In this document: piece by piece, positions 18,766-28,419 of the stretch
Layout: each line of letters opens with the position of its first letter
Position numbering within the stretch: position 1 is the stretch's first letter
Assembly (NCBI RefSeq): GCF_010692395.1
Contig: NZ_JAAHHS010000012.1
Span: 17,029-70,115 of the forward strand
Origin: Moorena sp. SIO3H5
GTDB taxonomy: Bacteria; Cyanobacteriota; Cyanobacteriia; Cyanobacteriales; Coleofasciculaceae
Direction of reading: 5' to 3'
DNA length: 53,087 bases
The notes under the pieces: model-generated
Database searches by the model: none
What the model saw: only the letters and a program-made list of their open reading frames with translations
Told to the model about the DNA's origin: nothing
Translations under genes and position numbers: made by a program

Positions 18766-19113
18766 TCAGCTGACTTGTTCCAAATACAGGTTAACATCTT
18801 CTAGCACACGAGTAAGTTCAGCTTCCGTACTCAAGCGGATGCGATCATCTCTGAGAGTAATTAAGACTTTAGCAGCAAATGGAGAAGGATAGATATTGGG
18901 ATTGCAGAAAATCTCAAGAAAGACATCCCCAGTAAATTGGTACTCCATCGGTTTTTGAGGCTTGGGTCTACCACCACTAGATACCTGAGCAGCAGCTTTC
19001 AGACTCTGCATTAGTTGGTAAACCTCACCTTTTAATTTTTTCGCAGCATCGGCGGTGAATGGAAAAGACACCGAACCGTCATTAAGATTTAATTTAAGTG
19101 GTATAGCGGACAT
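18766..19113 (-). CDS. conserved cyanobacterial hypothetical protein
   Basis: The 115-residue soluble protein starts MSAIPLKLNLNDGSVSFPFT and includes ADAAKKLKGEVYQLMQSLK, QFTGDVFLEIFCNPNIYPSP and KVLITLRDDRIRLSTEAELT. The alternation of beta strands and helices looks like a compact alpha/beta fold. I do not recognise a named domain. It lies between the phasin-like gene and hemJ, all on the minus strand with gaps of about 200 bases, so they are probably separate transcripts. Confidence 0.6.
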   Translation of the reverse strand: MSAIPLKLNLNDGSVSFPFTADAAKKLKGEVYQLMQSLKAAAQVSSGGRPKPQKPMEYQFTGDVFLEIFCNPNIYPSPFAAKVLITLRDDRIRLSTEAELTRVLEDVNLYLEQVS

Positions 19114-19318
19114 AAGGCAACTCTAAGATGTTATCGATTGTTTGTTAATCGTGGTTGATAAGTTAAGTCAGTAAAAATAAACGAAACATGTCACCCAGCC
19201 AATGCAGTTCAAGTCAACGGTAAACGGTTAACTTCAAGGGCAAAAACATTAAGCCCTTATTATACTTTCCTATGGGGACTAACATCGGTCCCCAATGACT
19301 ATTAATCAAAGCTGATAA

Positions 19319-19900
19319 TCAAAGCTGAGGCTCTGCTTGGGACATGGTAGCCAAGCTTTTCTCTTTGTCCCGCTTCCGCTTTTTGGCATACAGCTGAATT
19401 GAGGCAGCCATTACTATAACCATCGCAACAATTAACCAAGACGTAATATCTGTAGGCAAACTGTTCTTAAACACTGCCAGTAAAACAATTACCATTAGCA
19501 AGACAGTAGGTGCCTCATTAAGAGCACGAAACTGCTGACCAGTCCAACTGCATTCATTGGCAGCCAGCCGTCGCATAATCCTACCGCAATAGAAATGATA
19601 GACCAGTAAAAGTGCTACAAAAGCCAGCTTGATATGTAACCAACCTTGCTTGAGCACTTCTGGTTCTGTTAGCAGTAAACCAATTGCCATCGCTACCGTT
19701 ACCACCATACCTGGGGTAGTAATTATGTGGTAGAGACGTTTTTCCATAATCTCATACTGATTTTTGAGAATGGTTTGGGCAGGTTCTGGCTCCTGTGAAG
19801 CCTCTGCATGATAGACAAACAGACGCACCAGATAAAACAGACCGGCAAACCAAACCACTACACCAATCAAGTGAAACGCCTTGAACCAGAAATAAGCCAT
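19319..19900 (-). CDS. hemJ: protoporphyrinogen IX oxidase HemJ
   Basis: A 193-residue integral membrane protein with four to five helices. It begins MAYFWFKAFHLIGVVVWFAG, including the conserved His10 thought to hold heme, then RLFVYHAE, MEKRLYHIITTPGM, GWLHIKLAFVALLLVYH and LNEAPTVLLMVIVLLAVFK. These match HemJ (Slr1790 type), the enzyme that oxidises protoporphyrinogen IX in most cyanobacteria. The length is typical; the charged C-terminal tail (KKRKRDKEKS) faces the cytoplasm. Confidence 0.94.
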   Translation of the reverse strand: MAYFWFKAFHLIGVVVWFAGLFYLVRLFVYHAEASQEPEPAQTILKNQYEIMEKRLYHIITTPGMVVTVAMAIGLLLTEPEVLKQGWLHIKLAFVALLLVYHFYCGRIMRRLAANECSWTGQQFRALNEAPTVLLMVIVLLAVFKNSLPTDITSWLIVAMVIVMAASIQLYAKKRKRDKEKSLATMSQAEPQL

Positions 19901-20239
19901 AGATTGTGTCCTCCATTATTACAACAGCTTCATGCAGCTCAGCAGTGTCTACCCTCCTGAGTTCAGCTATAGCGCTTGTCGCGTATCAGCTATCAGTTTC
20001 TTGAGGGTTGTCCACAAATAATCATATACTCACGCTCCTCAGCCAAATGCCTAAGTTTTCCTTGCTTCAAGAGCTTAGTAGACCAAAGCTGATCGCTAAA
20101 TGCTTACGATTATCTCATGTCTTCTTAACTCATACAAAAACCATACAGAGTCAAACAGATAGATGAACCATAGCGTAAACCTCGGGTTGAGACAATGGAC
20201 AAATAAAAAGCGATGCAGTGGCCTCACGAGGGTTTCCAC

Positions 20240-20282
20240 GGGGTTGTGTGCGGAACCTGTGTCCGCACACAGCCCCTCCCCA
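20240..20282. repeat. inverted repeat upstream of PilZ gene
   Basis: GGGGTTGTGTGCGGA and TCCGCACACAGCCCC form arms of a hairpin with a few mismatches, loop about 7-9 bases (ACCTGTG). It lies about 60 bases before the PilZ start and could be a dispersed palindrome or a leader structure. Confidence 0.5.
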
Positions 20283-20335
20283 CTCACGCTTTACATCAAG
20301 ACAGGGAAACGTTTTACTTAACAAATGTCAAGCGT

Positions 20336-20749
20336 ATGATTAATGCCAGCAGCATGCGAGAAAAAAGAAGATCACCTCGCCAACAAACCTCTATTTCTTA
20401 TCGATTGGCTGGTCTCTTCTCAGCTCGTCAGCCAGTCCTTAATATTAGTAGAGGAGGTTGCAGCATTTGCAGTGAAAAACCTATCCCAGTCGGTCAAGTT
20501 ATAAAAATACAGTTTTTCTTGCCACAAAATCACACAGTTACTGCTACAGTTAAAGTCATGTGGTGCAAAGGTTCTAAAGGAAATTCTCTAGAAAAATATA
20601 GAGCTGGTTTACAGTTTGTAACAGTTTCACCAGACAATCTAGATTGTCTGTTGGGTCTGCCAGCAACACCTATTTCAACGCCTCAACTTCAGCTGAATAA
20701 GTTACTAAAAAATTATCCGGATAAGACTTCTAACACTTGCTATACCTAA
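20336..20749 (+). CDS. PilZ domain protein (putative c-di-GMP receptor)
   Basis: A PilZ domain fills most of the 137-residue product. The c-di-GMP-binding motifs are visible: basic KRRSPRQ (RxxxR, about residues 10-16) and NISRGGCSI (the [D/N]xSxxG motif, about 36-44). Further strands follow (KIQFFLPQNHTVTATVKVMW, then RAGLQFVTVSP). I chose the ATG at 20336 because the longer frame from 20213 runs through a palindromic repeat. PilZ proteins read out c-di-GMP for motility or exopolysaccharide control. A second PilZ gene lies 1.5 kb downstream. Confidence 0.85.
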   Translation: MINASSMREKRRSPRQQTSISYRLAGLFSARQPVLNISRGGCSICSEKPIPVGQVIKIQFFLPQNHTVTATVKVMWCKGSKGNSLEKYRAGLQFVTVSPDNLDCLLGLPATPISTPQLQLNKLLKNYPDKTSNTCYT

Positions 20750-21755
20750 TCCTAAGACTAAGTGGCGCTTCCAGAAAAGATATTACCCTTTGAACAGATG
20801 ACGAGTGATGGGGTTAATGAGTAATAAGGTAAGCAGTTACTACTGATTAATTTTAAGTATTAATTTTAAGTAAACTTGGTATAAGTTGCAATCAAATATA
20901 GATCATGTCTTGATGCAGTCGCTCATTGAAGTACCCCCTATGAGCGACTGCATCGCTTTGCTAACTTGATCATCAGGAGTGAAAATCAAGGACAGTCAAT
21001 CTTAACTATTAGACCATTTTTAGTTATTAAGGCTAAAGATAATTGACTGGTAATTGATAATAATGTAATTGGGAATTGAGCAAAAAATTACCGATTAGCG
21101 ATTACTACAAAACAGTATGTATTTATAACAAGCGTACACATAAATTGAAATTATCTGATTAGTTATTTATACTGATCAACTTAATGTCAAGGAACACAAA
21201 CCAGCTTGTGGTTATTAAAACGATTGACGTAGATAAGCCCACTCAATTCAACTAATATTGACAACTTAACCAGGTTCTTATTCACAAGTTTATGCGTCCA
21301 ATTTAGTTAATTTGTGATCAAAAATTAACTGGGCATTCCTTTCAGAGTAAAAAATCTGTTGATAAAGTCAAATCTTTGCCCAGTAAGGCGATAAGAGATT
21401 TGGGGGGTATTAAGCAGACTATCTACATAAGGGGTCTTAATCAGTGATATCCAATAAGTTAACTGCCATGGACTATGTCAAGGTTTATGGCAGTTTTACT
21501 GTGCTTTTTATTTCGTTGTTTATGAGTAATTATAACATTTTTTGAATGCTCATATACCTCAAAAAAAAAGTATACATAAATATACATAAATCATACTAAA
21601 TCAAACCTGAACGCAAACCTAAACGTAAACCTATGGTCTAAAGAATAGATTTATACACAGCAGGATCGGTAATCTTACCATCTGCTATCATTTCAGAACT
21701 TCACCTAGCACAACTTCCTTAGGAGTTGTTACAGTGAATTAAACCCTTTGCTTAG
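20750..21755. other. AT-rich intergenic kilobase
   Basis: No supported gene in about 1 kb. It contains the 14-bp palindromic repeat at 20912-20954 and a long stretch of AT-rich DNA without extended ORFs. This may be a long leader or regulatory region for the hetP-like gene; nothing specific is visible. Confidence 0.5.
20912..20954. repeat. palindromic repeat GATGCAGTCGCTCA
   Basis: Perfect 14-bp arms, GATGCAGTCGCTCA (20912-20925) and TGAGCGACTGCATC (20941-20954), with a 15-base loop. The right arm recurs exactly at 40478-40491, so this is a dispersed element. Confidence 0.85.
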
Positions 21756-21779
21756 TTGCATCTACCTTTATATAGATTT

Positions 21780-21992
21780 ATGAGTACTGAACAATTAAAT
21801 CAAGTTATAGAAGCAATCATTTCTGGCAAGTATTCCTGGGCTTGTGTATTGATATTACGGTTTTCTGGCTATAATCCTTTGCAATATATGCCCTATCGAA
21901 CTTACAATCGGTTAATCAAACAAAACTATAACTTAGGCAATCGGAATAAAACCTCATCCTCTCAACCATCAAAAATACTCAACAGGTGTTAA
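21780..21992 (+). CDS. HetP-family protein
   Basis: The core [20 protein letters not shown], then [20 protein letters not shown] and YNRLIKQN, matches the short conserved domain of HetP and its paralogues. In heterocyst-forming Anabaena, HetP proteins control commitment to differentiation; homologues also occur in non-heterocystous cyanobacteria where their role is not known. I prefer the ATG at 21780 (MSTEQ); an upstream in-frame TTG at 21756 is possible. The C-terminal tail is short and polar. It lies alone between two PilZ genes. Confidence 0.8.
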   Translation: MSTEQLNQVIEAIISGKYSWACVLILRFSGYNPLQYMPYRTYNRLIKQNYNLGNRNKTSSSQPSKILNRC

Positions 21993-22094
21993 TCATTAAG
22001 ACAAGCACAATAAGAAATTACTGAAAAATCCTAGGCCCTAGGCTGTAGACTTGAGATATTAGGGATATTAGGTATTAACTCAGGCATTAATTAC

Positions 22095-22195
22095 TAAAAC
22101 CATTACTCATTAACCAAACACCAAACACCTAACACCAAACACCTAACCCCTAACCCGTAACTCCTAACACCAAACTCCTAACACCTATCTTTCAG
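22095..22195. repeat. 7-bp tandem repeat (CACCTAA type), degenerate
   Basis: About a dozen heptamers of the forms CACCTAA, CACCAAA, CCCCTAA, CCCGTAA and CTCCTAA are laid end to end immediately before the second PilZ gene. The period is 7 throughout while the units vary. Confidence 0.85.
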
Positions 22196-22204
22196 GAGAT
22201 TAAT

Positions 22205-22897
22205 TTGACTAACACTCATCTACTCAAAGAGCGTAGGAAATTTCCACGTCATATAACCTTACTAAATTATCAGATAGAAGGACTGATTTCCGAACAAAAT
22301 GATTTAGTAGTTAATCTGAGTCGAGGCGGTGGCAAAATTTACATTAACAAACCATTAAAAACTGGGGAGCATAAAAAAATTAAGTTTTGCTTACCAGGAA
22401 TAAGTTACACAGCTACTTCTATGGTTAAAATTGCCTGGCAAAGGGAAATTGGTTTAGATTCACCAGCTAAATATGAAGCAGGATTAACGTTTGTAGATAT
22501 CTCACCAGTCAAGCTTAATACACTATTAGAACGGAAACAACTTATCTTCAGCAATCACTTTCAGTTAAAAGTATTACTGAAAACGTTTGCTGCTGCTGTC
22601 TGTATAGTTTCTGCACTTGCTCAGTTAGCTAGTAGTCAAACCGTTGCACCAGGCACTATTCTGAGTATTTTGCTGGAGGGTCTTAATGATCGTATCTCTT
22701 GGGTAGCAAGTCAAAATCTCACTGGTGAAACTAGCTTGAGCTGGCAGCAATCTCCTAGGCAGCATCCCATTGGATTTCACTTTAATCAGTCTTTAGTGAG
22801 TGTTGATGATTTAGAGTCTGCTCCTGAGCCAATAACGATAGCTAGTTTGGTCTTATTAGGTGCTACATTTCTGATCCCATGTCGTGACCTAGAGTAA
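22205..22897 (+). CDS. PilZ domain, transmembrane segment and PEP-CTERM-like tail
   Basis: The start is TTG, supported by an AGGAG at 22194-22198. Residues 1 to about 110 are a PilZ domain with RRKFPR (10-15) and NLSRGG (37-42), the c-di-GMP binding motifs. A hydrophobic segment at about 122-142 (LKVLLKTFAAAVCIVSALAQ) is followed by a polar stretch of 60 residues and then PEP (207-209), a second hydrophobic run (ITIASLVLLGATFLIP) and a final CRDLE. The tail has the order of a PEP-CTERM sorting signal (PEP, helix, basic residue), although the basic end is weak. This layout would put PilZ in the cytoplasm and the middle part outside. The combination is unusual. Confidence 0.75.
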   Translation: MTNTHLLKERRKFPRHITLLNYQIEGLISEQNDLVVNLSRGGGKIYINKPLKTGEHKKIKFCLPGISYTATSMVKIAWQREIGLDSPAKYEAGLTFVDISPVKLNTLLERKQLIFSNHFQLKVLLKTFAAAVCIVSALAQLASSQTVAPGTILSILLEGLNDRISWVASQNLTGETSLSWQQSPRQHPIGFHFNQSLVSVDDLESAPEPITIASLVLLGATFLIPCRDLE

Positions 22898-23132
22898 AGT
22901 AGTAATACCAAGTTAGCTTAATTTACTATGGTGGTAGGATTAGATTAAGGGGTAAGGTTATGATTTTAAGCTTTCTGTTTTTTTTGCATTGTTTTTAAAG
23001 TTTTTTTATTAAAAAACTATTATTTTTTAATAATGATAGTTTTATTTATGGCAGTTGATTCCGTTTAAAACTATTATTTTTATTGATAAAACACCATTAC
23101 TTAGCTACAATATAAATATGAGCACTTAGGTT

Positions 23133-23160
23133 AAATCCCCTGCCTTTAGGTAGGGGATTT
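23133..23160 (+). terminator. hairpin, terminator-like
   Basis: AAATCCCCTGCC and GGTAGGGGATTT form a 12-bp stem (one G-T pair) around TTTA, followed by CTTAATGG. It could terminate the PilZ transcript 230 bases upstream. The same kind of hairpin also occurs at ends of IS200/IS605 elements, so a remnant is possible. Confidence 0.55.
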
Positions 23161-23509
23161 CTTAATGGTATTAATTAGTAAGTTTACAAAGTATAAGGGT
23201 TTGCGAGTTTTTAACTACATATTTATGGGTTTTTAGGGAACAGGAACCCACCCCTAACCCCTCCCAGGAGGGTAAAAGCTGAACTGGGAATAGAGCAGTT
23301 GGCATCTAAACTAATTTATTTATTCTTGCCAATTAAGAAGTGGACTTTATCTTTTTCACCCCATTTTTATAATTAACTTATCTACAACTATTTTTATAAA
23401 TTTAATTTACATATTAATTGTAAACATTGATGGAGAGATGGGTGGATGGGAAGAGAGTTAATTGAGGCAAATGCAAGTTGTAAACAATTCAGATTCTATC
23501 AGATTTGAT

Positions 23510-23593
23510 ATAACCTGTAACCTATAACCTATAACTGGCAACCTGTAAGGGATAACCGGGAACTGGCAACCTGTAACCTGTAACCTGTAACCT
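23510..23593. repeat. 7-bp tandem repeat (AACCTGT/AACCTAT type)
   Basis: Units AACCTGT, AACCTAT, AACTGGC and relatives repeat with a 7-bp period, partly interrupted near 23550. Confidence 0.8.
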
Positions 23594-24288
23594 CCTCACC
23601 ATCTGTAGCTCGAATAAATCAAATTGGGATAAGGTTTACTTTATGAATAAGATTTAAAGTTATAGCCCTAAAAATAAAGGGATTATCAATACGGATTTTG
23701 TACAAAAAGTATTTATACAAAAAATATACATTTAACATACATTTTAAGCTTAATTTAAACCTGATGAAAAACATGAGGTTTCTACGATAAATTTATAGAC
23801 AAAAAAAATTGGGATTGACTGATTGAGCTACCATGAACAACCCTATGACTATCGGATAAAATCACAGTTTGCTCTTCCAATTTCATCACTATTATGGTCA
23901 GCTTTTAGAAGTTTGTTGAGCTGGTTTTGCAAGGTCAACAGAGTCCTAGTGGTAAGTACCTGAAAATAAATAAAGTTAACGTTGTCAAGAATTGTCAAGG
24001 CATTGAATCCCTCTCTGTTTCGTGTTGCCTTGTCCGAAGTTACCTTTTCTTAACAGTTTACTTTAATTTTATTCTACTACTTAACTGCTTAACCGCATCT
24101 ATACTGACAAACCCTTACAACTGGTGGTAATTCCTAAATTTTAAGCTTTTTGTCGGAAATCAGGCAATTTATGCGATCGCTACAGTTGCTGAGCTCAAAG
24201 AGACACAAATTAGCTCTCCAGCTAAATCCGAAGTTGGAGTGACTTTTACAGAGATATGACCAGAAGACCTTAATCACTCGTTAGTACC

Positions 24289-25002
24289 ATGACTCAATCC
24301 ACGGCAAAGACCTATTCCCGTCTGAAAGTATTTCTAGCAACTACTGCGACTACTTTGGTTGGTATGCTGGCGACTACTGGTGTAGCGAATGCAGCTAGTA
24401 TCACCCATACTCAAACCATTGATTGGCGACCGACAACTGTTGATAAATTTTTCATTATCCCCAAATTTGATGAGGCTTTGGGGACTCTCGAAACTGTCAC
24501 GATTGACCTGATCGGATTTGTCAAGGGAAATGCCCGTGCGGAAAGCCAGGAAGGCGCTCCGAGTACAGTAACCTTGGACCTGGCATCTGAAATTGCCTTA
24601 ATCTTGAGTGAACCTGATATTACCCTAGTTGAGGTGATGCCTTTAGTTTCAGAACAGGTTGCTCTCGATAGGTATGACGGTGTACTTGATTTCGCAGGAT
24701 CTTCTGGAGTCACATTGCCTGAGCGTACCGCTTCCGATCGCACAAGTAATACGTTTATGTCTGGGGACTCTGAGTTGAGTTACTTTTTAGGATCTGGAGA
24801 CCAGGACTTGATCTTCACAGCCCTTGGTACTTCCACAGTAACGGGTGCGGGCAATTTGCTTTCTGGGTTTCAGACACAGGTAGCAGGGGAAGTTACATTG
24901 ACCTACGAGTACCAGTCGGTGCCAGAACCTACCAGTGTTATCGGTCTTGGTTTGGTAGGACTGGGGCTGTTGACACAAACAAAACGGAGTAAGAAGATTT
25001 GA
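24289..25002 (+). CDS. exported PEP-CTERM protein, choice-of-anchor E type
   Basis: An N-terminal signal peptide (RLKVFLATTATTLVGMLATT, ending VANAAS) is followed by a beta-rich domain with FFIIPKFDEALGTLETVTID, which resembles the choice-of-anchor E domain. The C-terminus has the PEP-CTERM signal: VPEPTSVIGLGLVGLGLL then basic TKRSKK. Such proteins are exported and processed by an exosortase (not present in this window). The function of the mature 190-residue protein is unknown. A clean terminator follows at 25039. Confidence 0.85.
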   Translation: MTQSTAKTYSRLKVFLATTATTLVGMLATTGVANAASITHTQTIDWRPTTVDKFFIIPKFDEALGTLETVTIDLIGFVKGNARAESQEGAPSTVTLDLASEIALILSEPDITLVEVMPLVSEQVALDRYDGVLDFAGSSGVTLPERTASDRTSNTFMSGDSELSYFLGSGDQDLIFTALGTSTVTGAGNLLSGFQTQVAGEVTLTYEYQSVPEPTSVIGLGLVGLGLLTQTKRSKKI

Positions 25003-25038
25003 AAATTATTTAATATTGGTTTTGCCATAGTGTATCGA

Positions 25039-25071
25039 CCGAAGTTTCACTGAATTGGAAACTTCGGTTTT
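25039..25071 (+). terminator. rho-independent terminator
   Basis: Perfect 10-bp arms CCGAAGTTTC (25039-25048) and GAAACTTCGG (25058-25067), 9-base loop, then TTTTAT. Ends the PEP-CTERM transcript. Confidence 0.85.
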
Positions 25072-25145
25072 ATATTGTTTAGTGATGAGTCATTTGAGCA
25101 ATTAACAATGGCTAATCACTAATCACTAATCACCCTTTGAAGACA

Positions 25146-26789
25146 CTATTCCCACTCTATGGTTCCAGGAGGTTTAGAGGTAATATCATACACTACCCGA
25201 TTAACTCCCTTGACTTCATTAACAATCCGGTTGGAAATAGTTTCAAGTAAGTCATAAGGTACTCGTGACCAGTCAGCGGTCATACCATCTTCACTGGAAA
25301 CAAAGCGCAATACAATCGGATGAGCGTAAGTGCGCTTGTCCCCCATTACTCCCACACTGCGTATTGGGAGCAACACCGCAAAGGCTTGCCAAAAGTCGTT
25401 ATACATTCCCTGTTGGCGAATTTCATCTCGAACGATGAAATCAGCATCCCGCAGAATGTTCAAGCGTTCTGAGGTTACTTCACCAATGATGCGAATCGCC
25501 AATCCTGGTCCAGGGAAGGGATGTCGGCGCACAATCGCTTCTGGCAAGTGGAGGTCACGACCGAGTTGGCGCACTTCGTCTTTAAATAGCTTGCGTAATG
25601 GTTCTACTAACTTGAAGCGCAGGTTTTTGGGTAAGCCTCCGACATTGTGATGGCTCTTGATTTTCACAGCTACCCGCTCACCGGTTTTGGGATCAACGTT
25701 GGTATGGGCTGATTCAATCACATCGGGATAGAGGGTACCCTGAGCTAAATAATCAAATGGACCAAGACGCTGGGATTCTTCTTCAAAGACGCGAATGAAT
25801 TCGTGACCGATGCGGCGACGCTTTTCTTCTGGGTCAGTGACACCAGCAAGGAGCTCCAAAAAGCGATCGCGAGCGCTCACATACTCTACTCGAATACAAA
25901 ATTCTTCCTCAAATAGCTTCACCAACTGCTCTGGTTCCCCTTTGCGCATGAAGCCTTGGTCAATAAACATACAAGTTAGTTTATCCCCAATTGCGCGATG
26001 GAGTAAGAAAGCAAGGGTAGAGGAATCTACTCCACCAGACAGAGCCAGCAAAACCCGTTTGTCCCCTACTTTGGCACGCACTTCTCGAATCGCTTCCTCG
26101 ATAAAAGCAGCAGTGGTCCAAGTGGGTTCACATTCGCAGATGTTGTAAACAAAGTTACGGATTAGGGCAAGACCATCGGTTGAATGCACAACCTCTGGAT
26201 GGAATTGCACCCCATAAAGTTTTTTCTGATAGTTAGCGATGGTGGCACAAGGGGTATTCTGAGTATGGGCAAGGACTTCAAAGCCATCTGGCAAAGTCAC
26301 ACAGGAATCTCCGTGGCTCATCCACATGGTTGAGTGGTCTCGCACATTGCTCAGTAAGTCAGTGGGGTGATCAATTAGTAAGGCGGCTTTGCCATACTCA
26401 GCTTTTTTTGCCCTGGTGACTGTTCCACCTAGTTGTTGCACCATCAACTGCATCCCATAGCAAACCCCTAGCACGGGTATGCCGAGATTCCAAATTTCTG
26501 GATCACATAGGGGGGCTTCATCGTCATAGACGGAATTGGGACCTCCAGATAGAATGATGCCCTGGGGATGAAGCTGCTGTAGCTGTTGAGCTGTGGTCTG
26601 ATAGGATAGTACCTCGGAGTAAACGTTAGTCTCGCGAATTCGACGAGCAATCAGTTCCGAGTATTGAGAGCCGAAGTCCAGAATCACAATTATCTGGCGA
26701 TTCAACTGCTCTCCTAGAGAGGCTACAGGCAATGCCTCTTTCTGATAAGATAGTTTGTTGGTCCTTAGGGTTACTGCTGTGTTCGTCAT
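25146..26789 (-). CDS. guaA: GMP synthase (glutamine-hydrolysing)
   Basis: The protein has an N-terminal class I glutamine amidotransferase domain ([20 protein letters not shown]; nucleophile Cys in [16 protein letters not shown]), then the ATP pyrophosphatase domain with the P-loop [16 protein letters not shown], and the C-terminal dimerisation domain ending [10 protein letters not shown]. It converts XMP to GMP. I chose the ATG at 26789 ([11 protein letters not shown]); an upstream in-frame ATG at 26846 adds 19 residues that do not look conserved. In some cyanobacteria guaA follows cbiD, as here on the same strand. Confidence 0.97.
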   Translation of the reverse strand: MTNTAVTLRTNKLSYQKEALPVASLGEQLNRQIIVILDFGSQYSELIARRIRETNVYSEVLSYQTTAQQLQQLHPQGIILSGGPNSVYDDEAPLCDPEIWNLGIPVLGVCYGMQLMVQQLGGTVTRAKKAEYGKAALLIDHPTDLLSNVRDHSTMWMSHGDSCVTLPDGFEVLAHTQNTPCATIANYQKKLYGVQFHPEVVHSTDGLALIRNFVYNICECEPTWTTAAFIEEAIREVRAKVGDKRVLLALSGGVDSSTLAFLLHRAIGDKLTCMFIDQGFMRKGEPEQLVKLFEEEFCIRVEYVSARDRFLELLAGVTDPEEKRRRIGHEFIRVFEEESQRLGPFDYLAQGTLYPDVIESAHTNVDPKTGERVAVKIKSHHNVGGLPKNLRFKLVEPLRKLFKDEVRQLGRDLHLPEAIVRRHPFPGPGLAIRIIGEVTSERLNILRDADFIVRDEIRQQGMYNDFWQAFAVLLPIRSVGVMGDKRTYAHPIVLRFVSSEDGMTADWSRVPYDLLETISNRIVNEVKGVNRVVYDITSKPPGTIEWE

Positions 26790-26854
26790 GTTTAGTTGTG
26801 TGAATGTACGAACAGGTCGCTGCCTAGGTGTGCTTCTGGGCAGCATAAATTAAT

Positions 26855-27100
26855 TCCTATGAACAGATAGGTTGAAAGCTGATGGTTTCCGTAAATTAAT
26901 CCTTCAACGCCCCAACACTTTGATGTAGATGGTAGCGCTGGCATTAACCAGTTAGTCTGAGTCGTAGACTCTCATCGACGATACAGAACTCTATCTGTTT
27001 ACGGTTATGTCAGTTTCCACTCCCACACGCACTTCATAGACCTGCCTGGCAGTGGTATGTCTGTTGACACTCTCGTGACTTCTAGTCACGAGATTTTTCA
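26855..27100 (+). ncRNA. candidate structured non-coding RNA
   Basis: A 373-base gap between cbiD and guaA has several stems and ends in a strong terminator on the plus strand: CTCGTGAC-TTCTA-GTCACGAG followed by ATTTTT (27072-27097). Upstream stems include AACAGATAG (26862-26870) with CTATCTGTT (26991-26999), alternative CCGTAAA (26889) with TTTACGG (26998), CTGG-CATTAA-CCAG and AGTCT-GAGTCGT-AGACT. No ORF is supported. The size and end would fit a small RNA, but I do not recognise a family. Confidence 0.35.
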
Positions 27101-27153
27101 GGGTTTCAGTTTATATGTCCTGAAATCCGAAGTTTCAGCTGATAATCAGGTTA

Positions 27154-27200
27154 ATTTATCATACATTGGGTTCGGCTACAAAATCCGCCTGCCAATGTAT
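27154..27200. terminator. inverted repeat after cbiD
   Basis: Ten-bp perfect arms CATACATTGG and CCAATGTATG with a 22-base loop lie 20-65 bases downstream of the cbiD stop. No strong T-run follows on the minus strand, so termination is plausible but not certain. Confidence 0.45.
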
Positions 27201-27219
27201 GAAGATTTATAAAAATTTA

Positions 27220-28365
27220 TCACAAATTTGAAAATAATGTGCAACCTGTGGCACTGGTAACTATAATCTTGCGATCGCGATCGAACAATACAGAGCCCAC
27301 CTGGATATGCTGCTCACTGTGTTTGCGGATGTAGTCAAAGCAGCGTTGGTCAATGGTCAATGCGATCGCATGATAAACCTGATTTACCCAATCAGTGCCC
27401 TGAGTCTGATCCCATTGACGCAGACAATTCAGAGCAGCTTCAGTGGTTTGACTGCCAAATACTTGCCTGATCAGTGGGGTTGGTACTCCTAACTGCGCAC
27501 AGTGAGCGGTGAGAATTTCCAGTCGTCCATCAGCTAGGTGGTGGTGAGTGTGAAAAATGCCTCCAGCCAGTTTAATTAACTTACCATGATAACCAAATAA
27601 CAAAATTTCTGGCACCTGGGAGTACCCAGCTGCTACCAACAACGGTCCGAGCCAATTGGCTGTTTTAACCAGCCGCTCGGGATTAATCCCCAAGGTTCGC
27701 GCCAAATCTAAGCCATTTTCTCCCACACAGAATACTAGTGTTCTCGAATGTGAGGAGGCTTGCTCTTTTAGCAATTTGCTGGCTTTTGCTTTTAATTCCT
27801 CCTGGTAAGCAGCTAATTGACCAGGAGCACTCAGAGGCTGGGAAATGCCAGTAGTTCCTAGTAGGGAAAGTCCTTCTACTACACCAAAGGCAGAATTAGA
27901 AGTACGCTGTGCCAACTTCCGCCCTTCTGGCAAGATAATCGTCACCTGAATTTTCTCTGACGGTGCTAGCAAAGCACTCAAGTTATGGTGCAATAGTTTC
28001 TCGGCGTAAGCATAGATGGCTGGTTTCCCTCCGGCATTGATTTGTCGTCCAATTCCTTCACCCCCTAATAACTGTATCGATTCAGTTTGCTCGGAGGAAC
28101 CCCATTCTACGACTGCCCAAATCGGGGTATTACGGGTAAGGTCAAGGTTATCACCAGGGTTAGAGTGAGTGATAGCTAGCGCTACCCCTTCTCGAATCCT
28201 AGCCACTTGCTCAATGGGAATGTCTGCGGTTTCAGGAGGGTTAATTAAGTCCACTGACACCGTTTCAAAGGGTTGACCGTTGCGTAACTGATGGAGGGCG
28301 GCTATGGCTGAGGCACAGGCGAATACTGGTAAGGTATATCCAGATTTAGGTAGGGAGGTCGTCAT
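27220..28365 (-). CDS. cbiD: cobalt-precorrin-5B C1-methyltransferase CbiD
   Basis: This 381-residue protein has the CbiD N-terminus (SGYTLPVFACASAIAALHQL), the GGEGIGRQINAGG-type segment, the FGVVEGLSLLGTTGI motif, FCVGENGLDLARTLG, and the later LLFGYHGKLIKLAGGIFHTH block. CbiD methylates cobalt-precorrin-5B in the anaerobic cobalamin pathway used by cyanobacteria. Length is normal. The alpha/beta hydrolase gene 54 bases upstream is in the same direction and may share the transcript. Confidence 0.93.
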   Translation of the reverse strand: MTTSLPKSGYTLPVFACASAIAALHQLRNGQPFETVSVDLINPPETADIPIEQVARIREGVALAITHSNPGDNLDLTRNTPIWAVVEWGSSEQTESIQLLGGEGIGRQINAGGKPAIYAYAEKLLHHNLSALLAPSEKIQVTIILPEGRKLAQRTSNSAFGVVEGLSLLGTTGISQPLSAPGQLAAYQEELKAKASKLLKEQASSHSRTLVFCVGENGLDLARTLGINPERLVKTANWLGPLLVAAGYSQVPEILLFGYHGKLIKLAGGIFHTHHHLADGRLEILTAHCAQLGVPTPLIRQVFGSQTTEAALNCLRQWDQTQGTDWVNQVYHAIALTIDQRCFDYIRKHSEQHIQVGSVLFDRDRKIIVTSATGCTLFSNL

Positions 28366-28419
28366 GTAAACAGGTGAAATTTGCGGACGCTTAGTTATAC
28401 CAGTTTGACCTCTGCATCG

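Larger units (their letters stand above)
22898..24288. other. 1.4-kb AT-rich region without a supported gene
   Basis: Contains the hairpin at 23133-23160, the heptad repeat at 23510-23593 and long A/T-rich runs. A 67-codon frame at 23927-24130 has no recognisable features. The last 100 bases are the leader of the PEP-CTERM gene. Confidence 0.5.

Noticed and set aside
20096..20287. 63-codon minus-strand frame
   Set aside because: Covers the palindromic repeat and opposes the PilZ leader; no family signature.
23927..24130. 67-codon frame in the AT-rich gap
   Set aside because: No recognisable domain, poor start context, and composition like the surrounding non-coding DNA.
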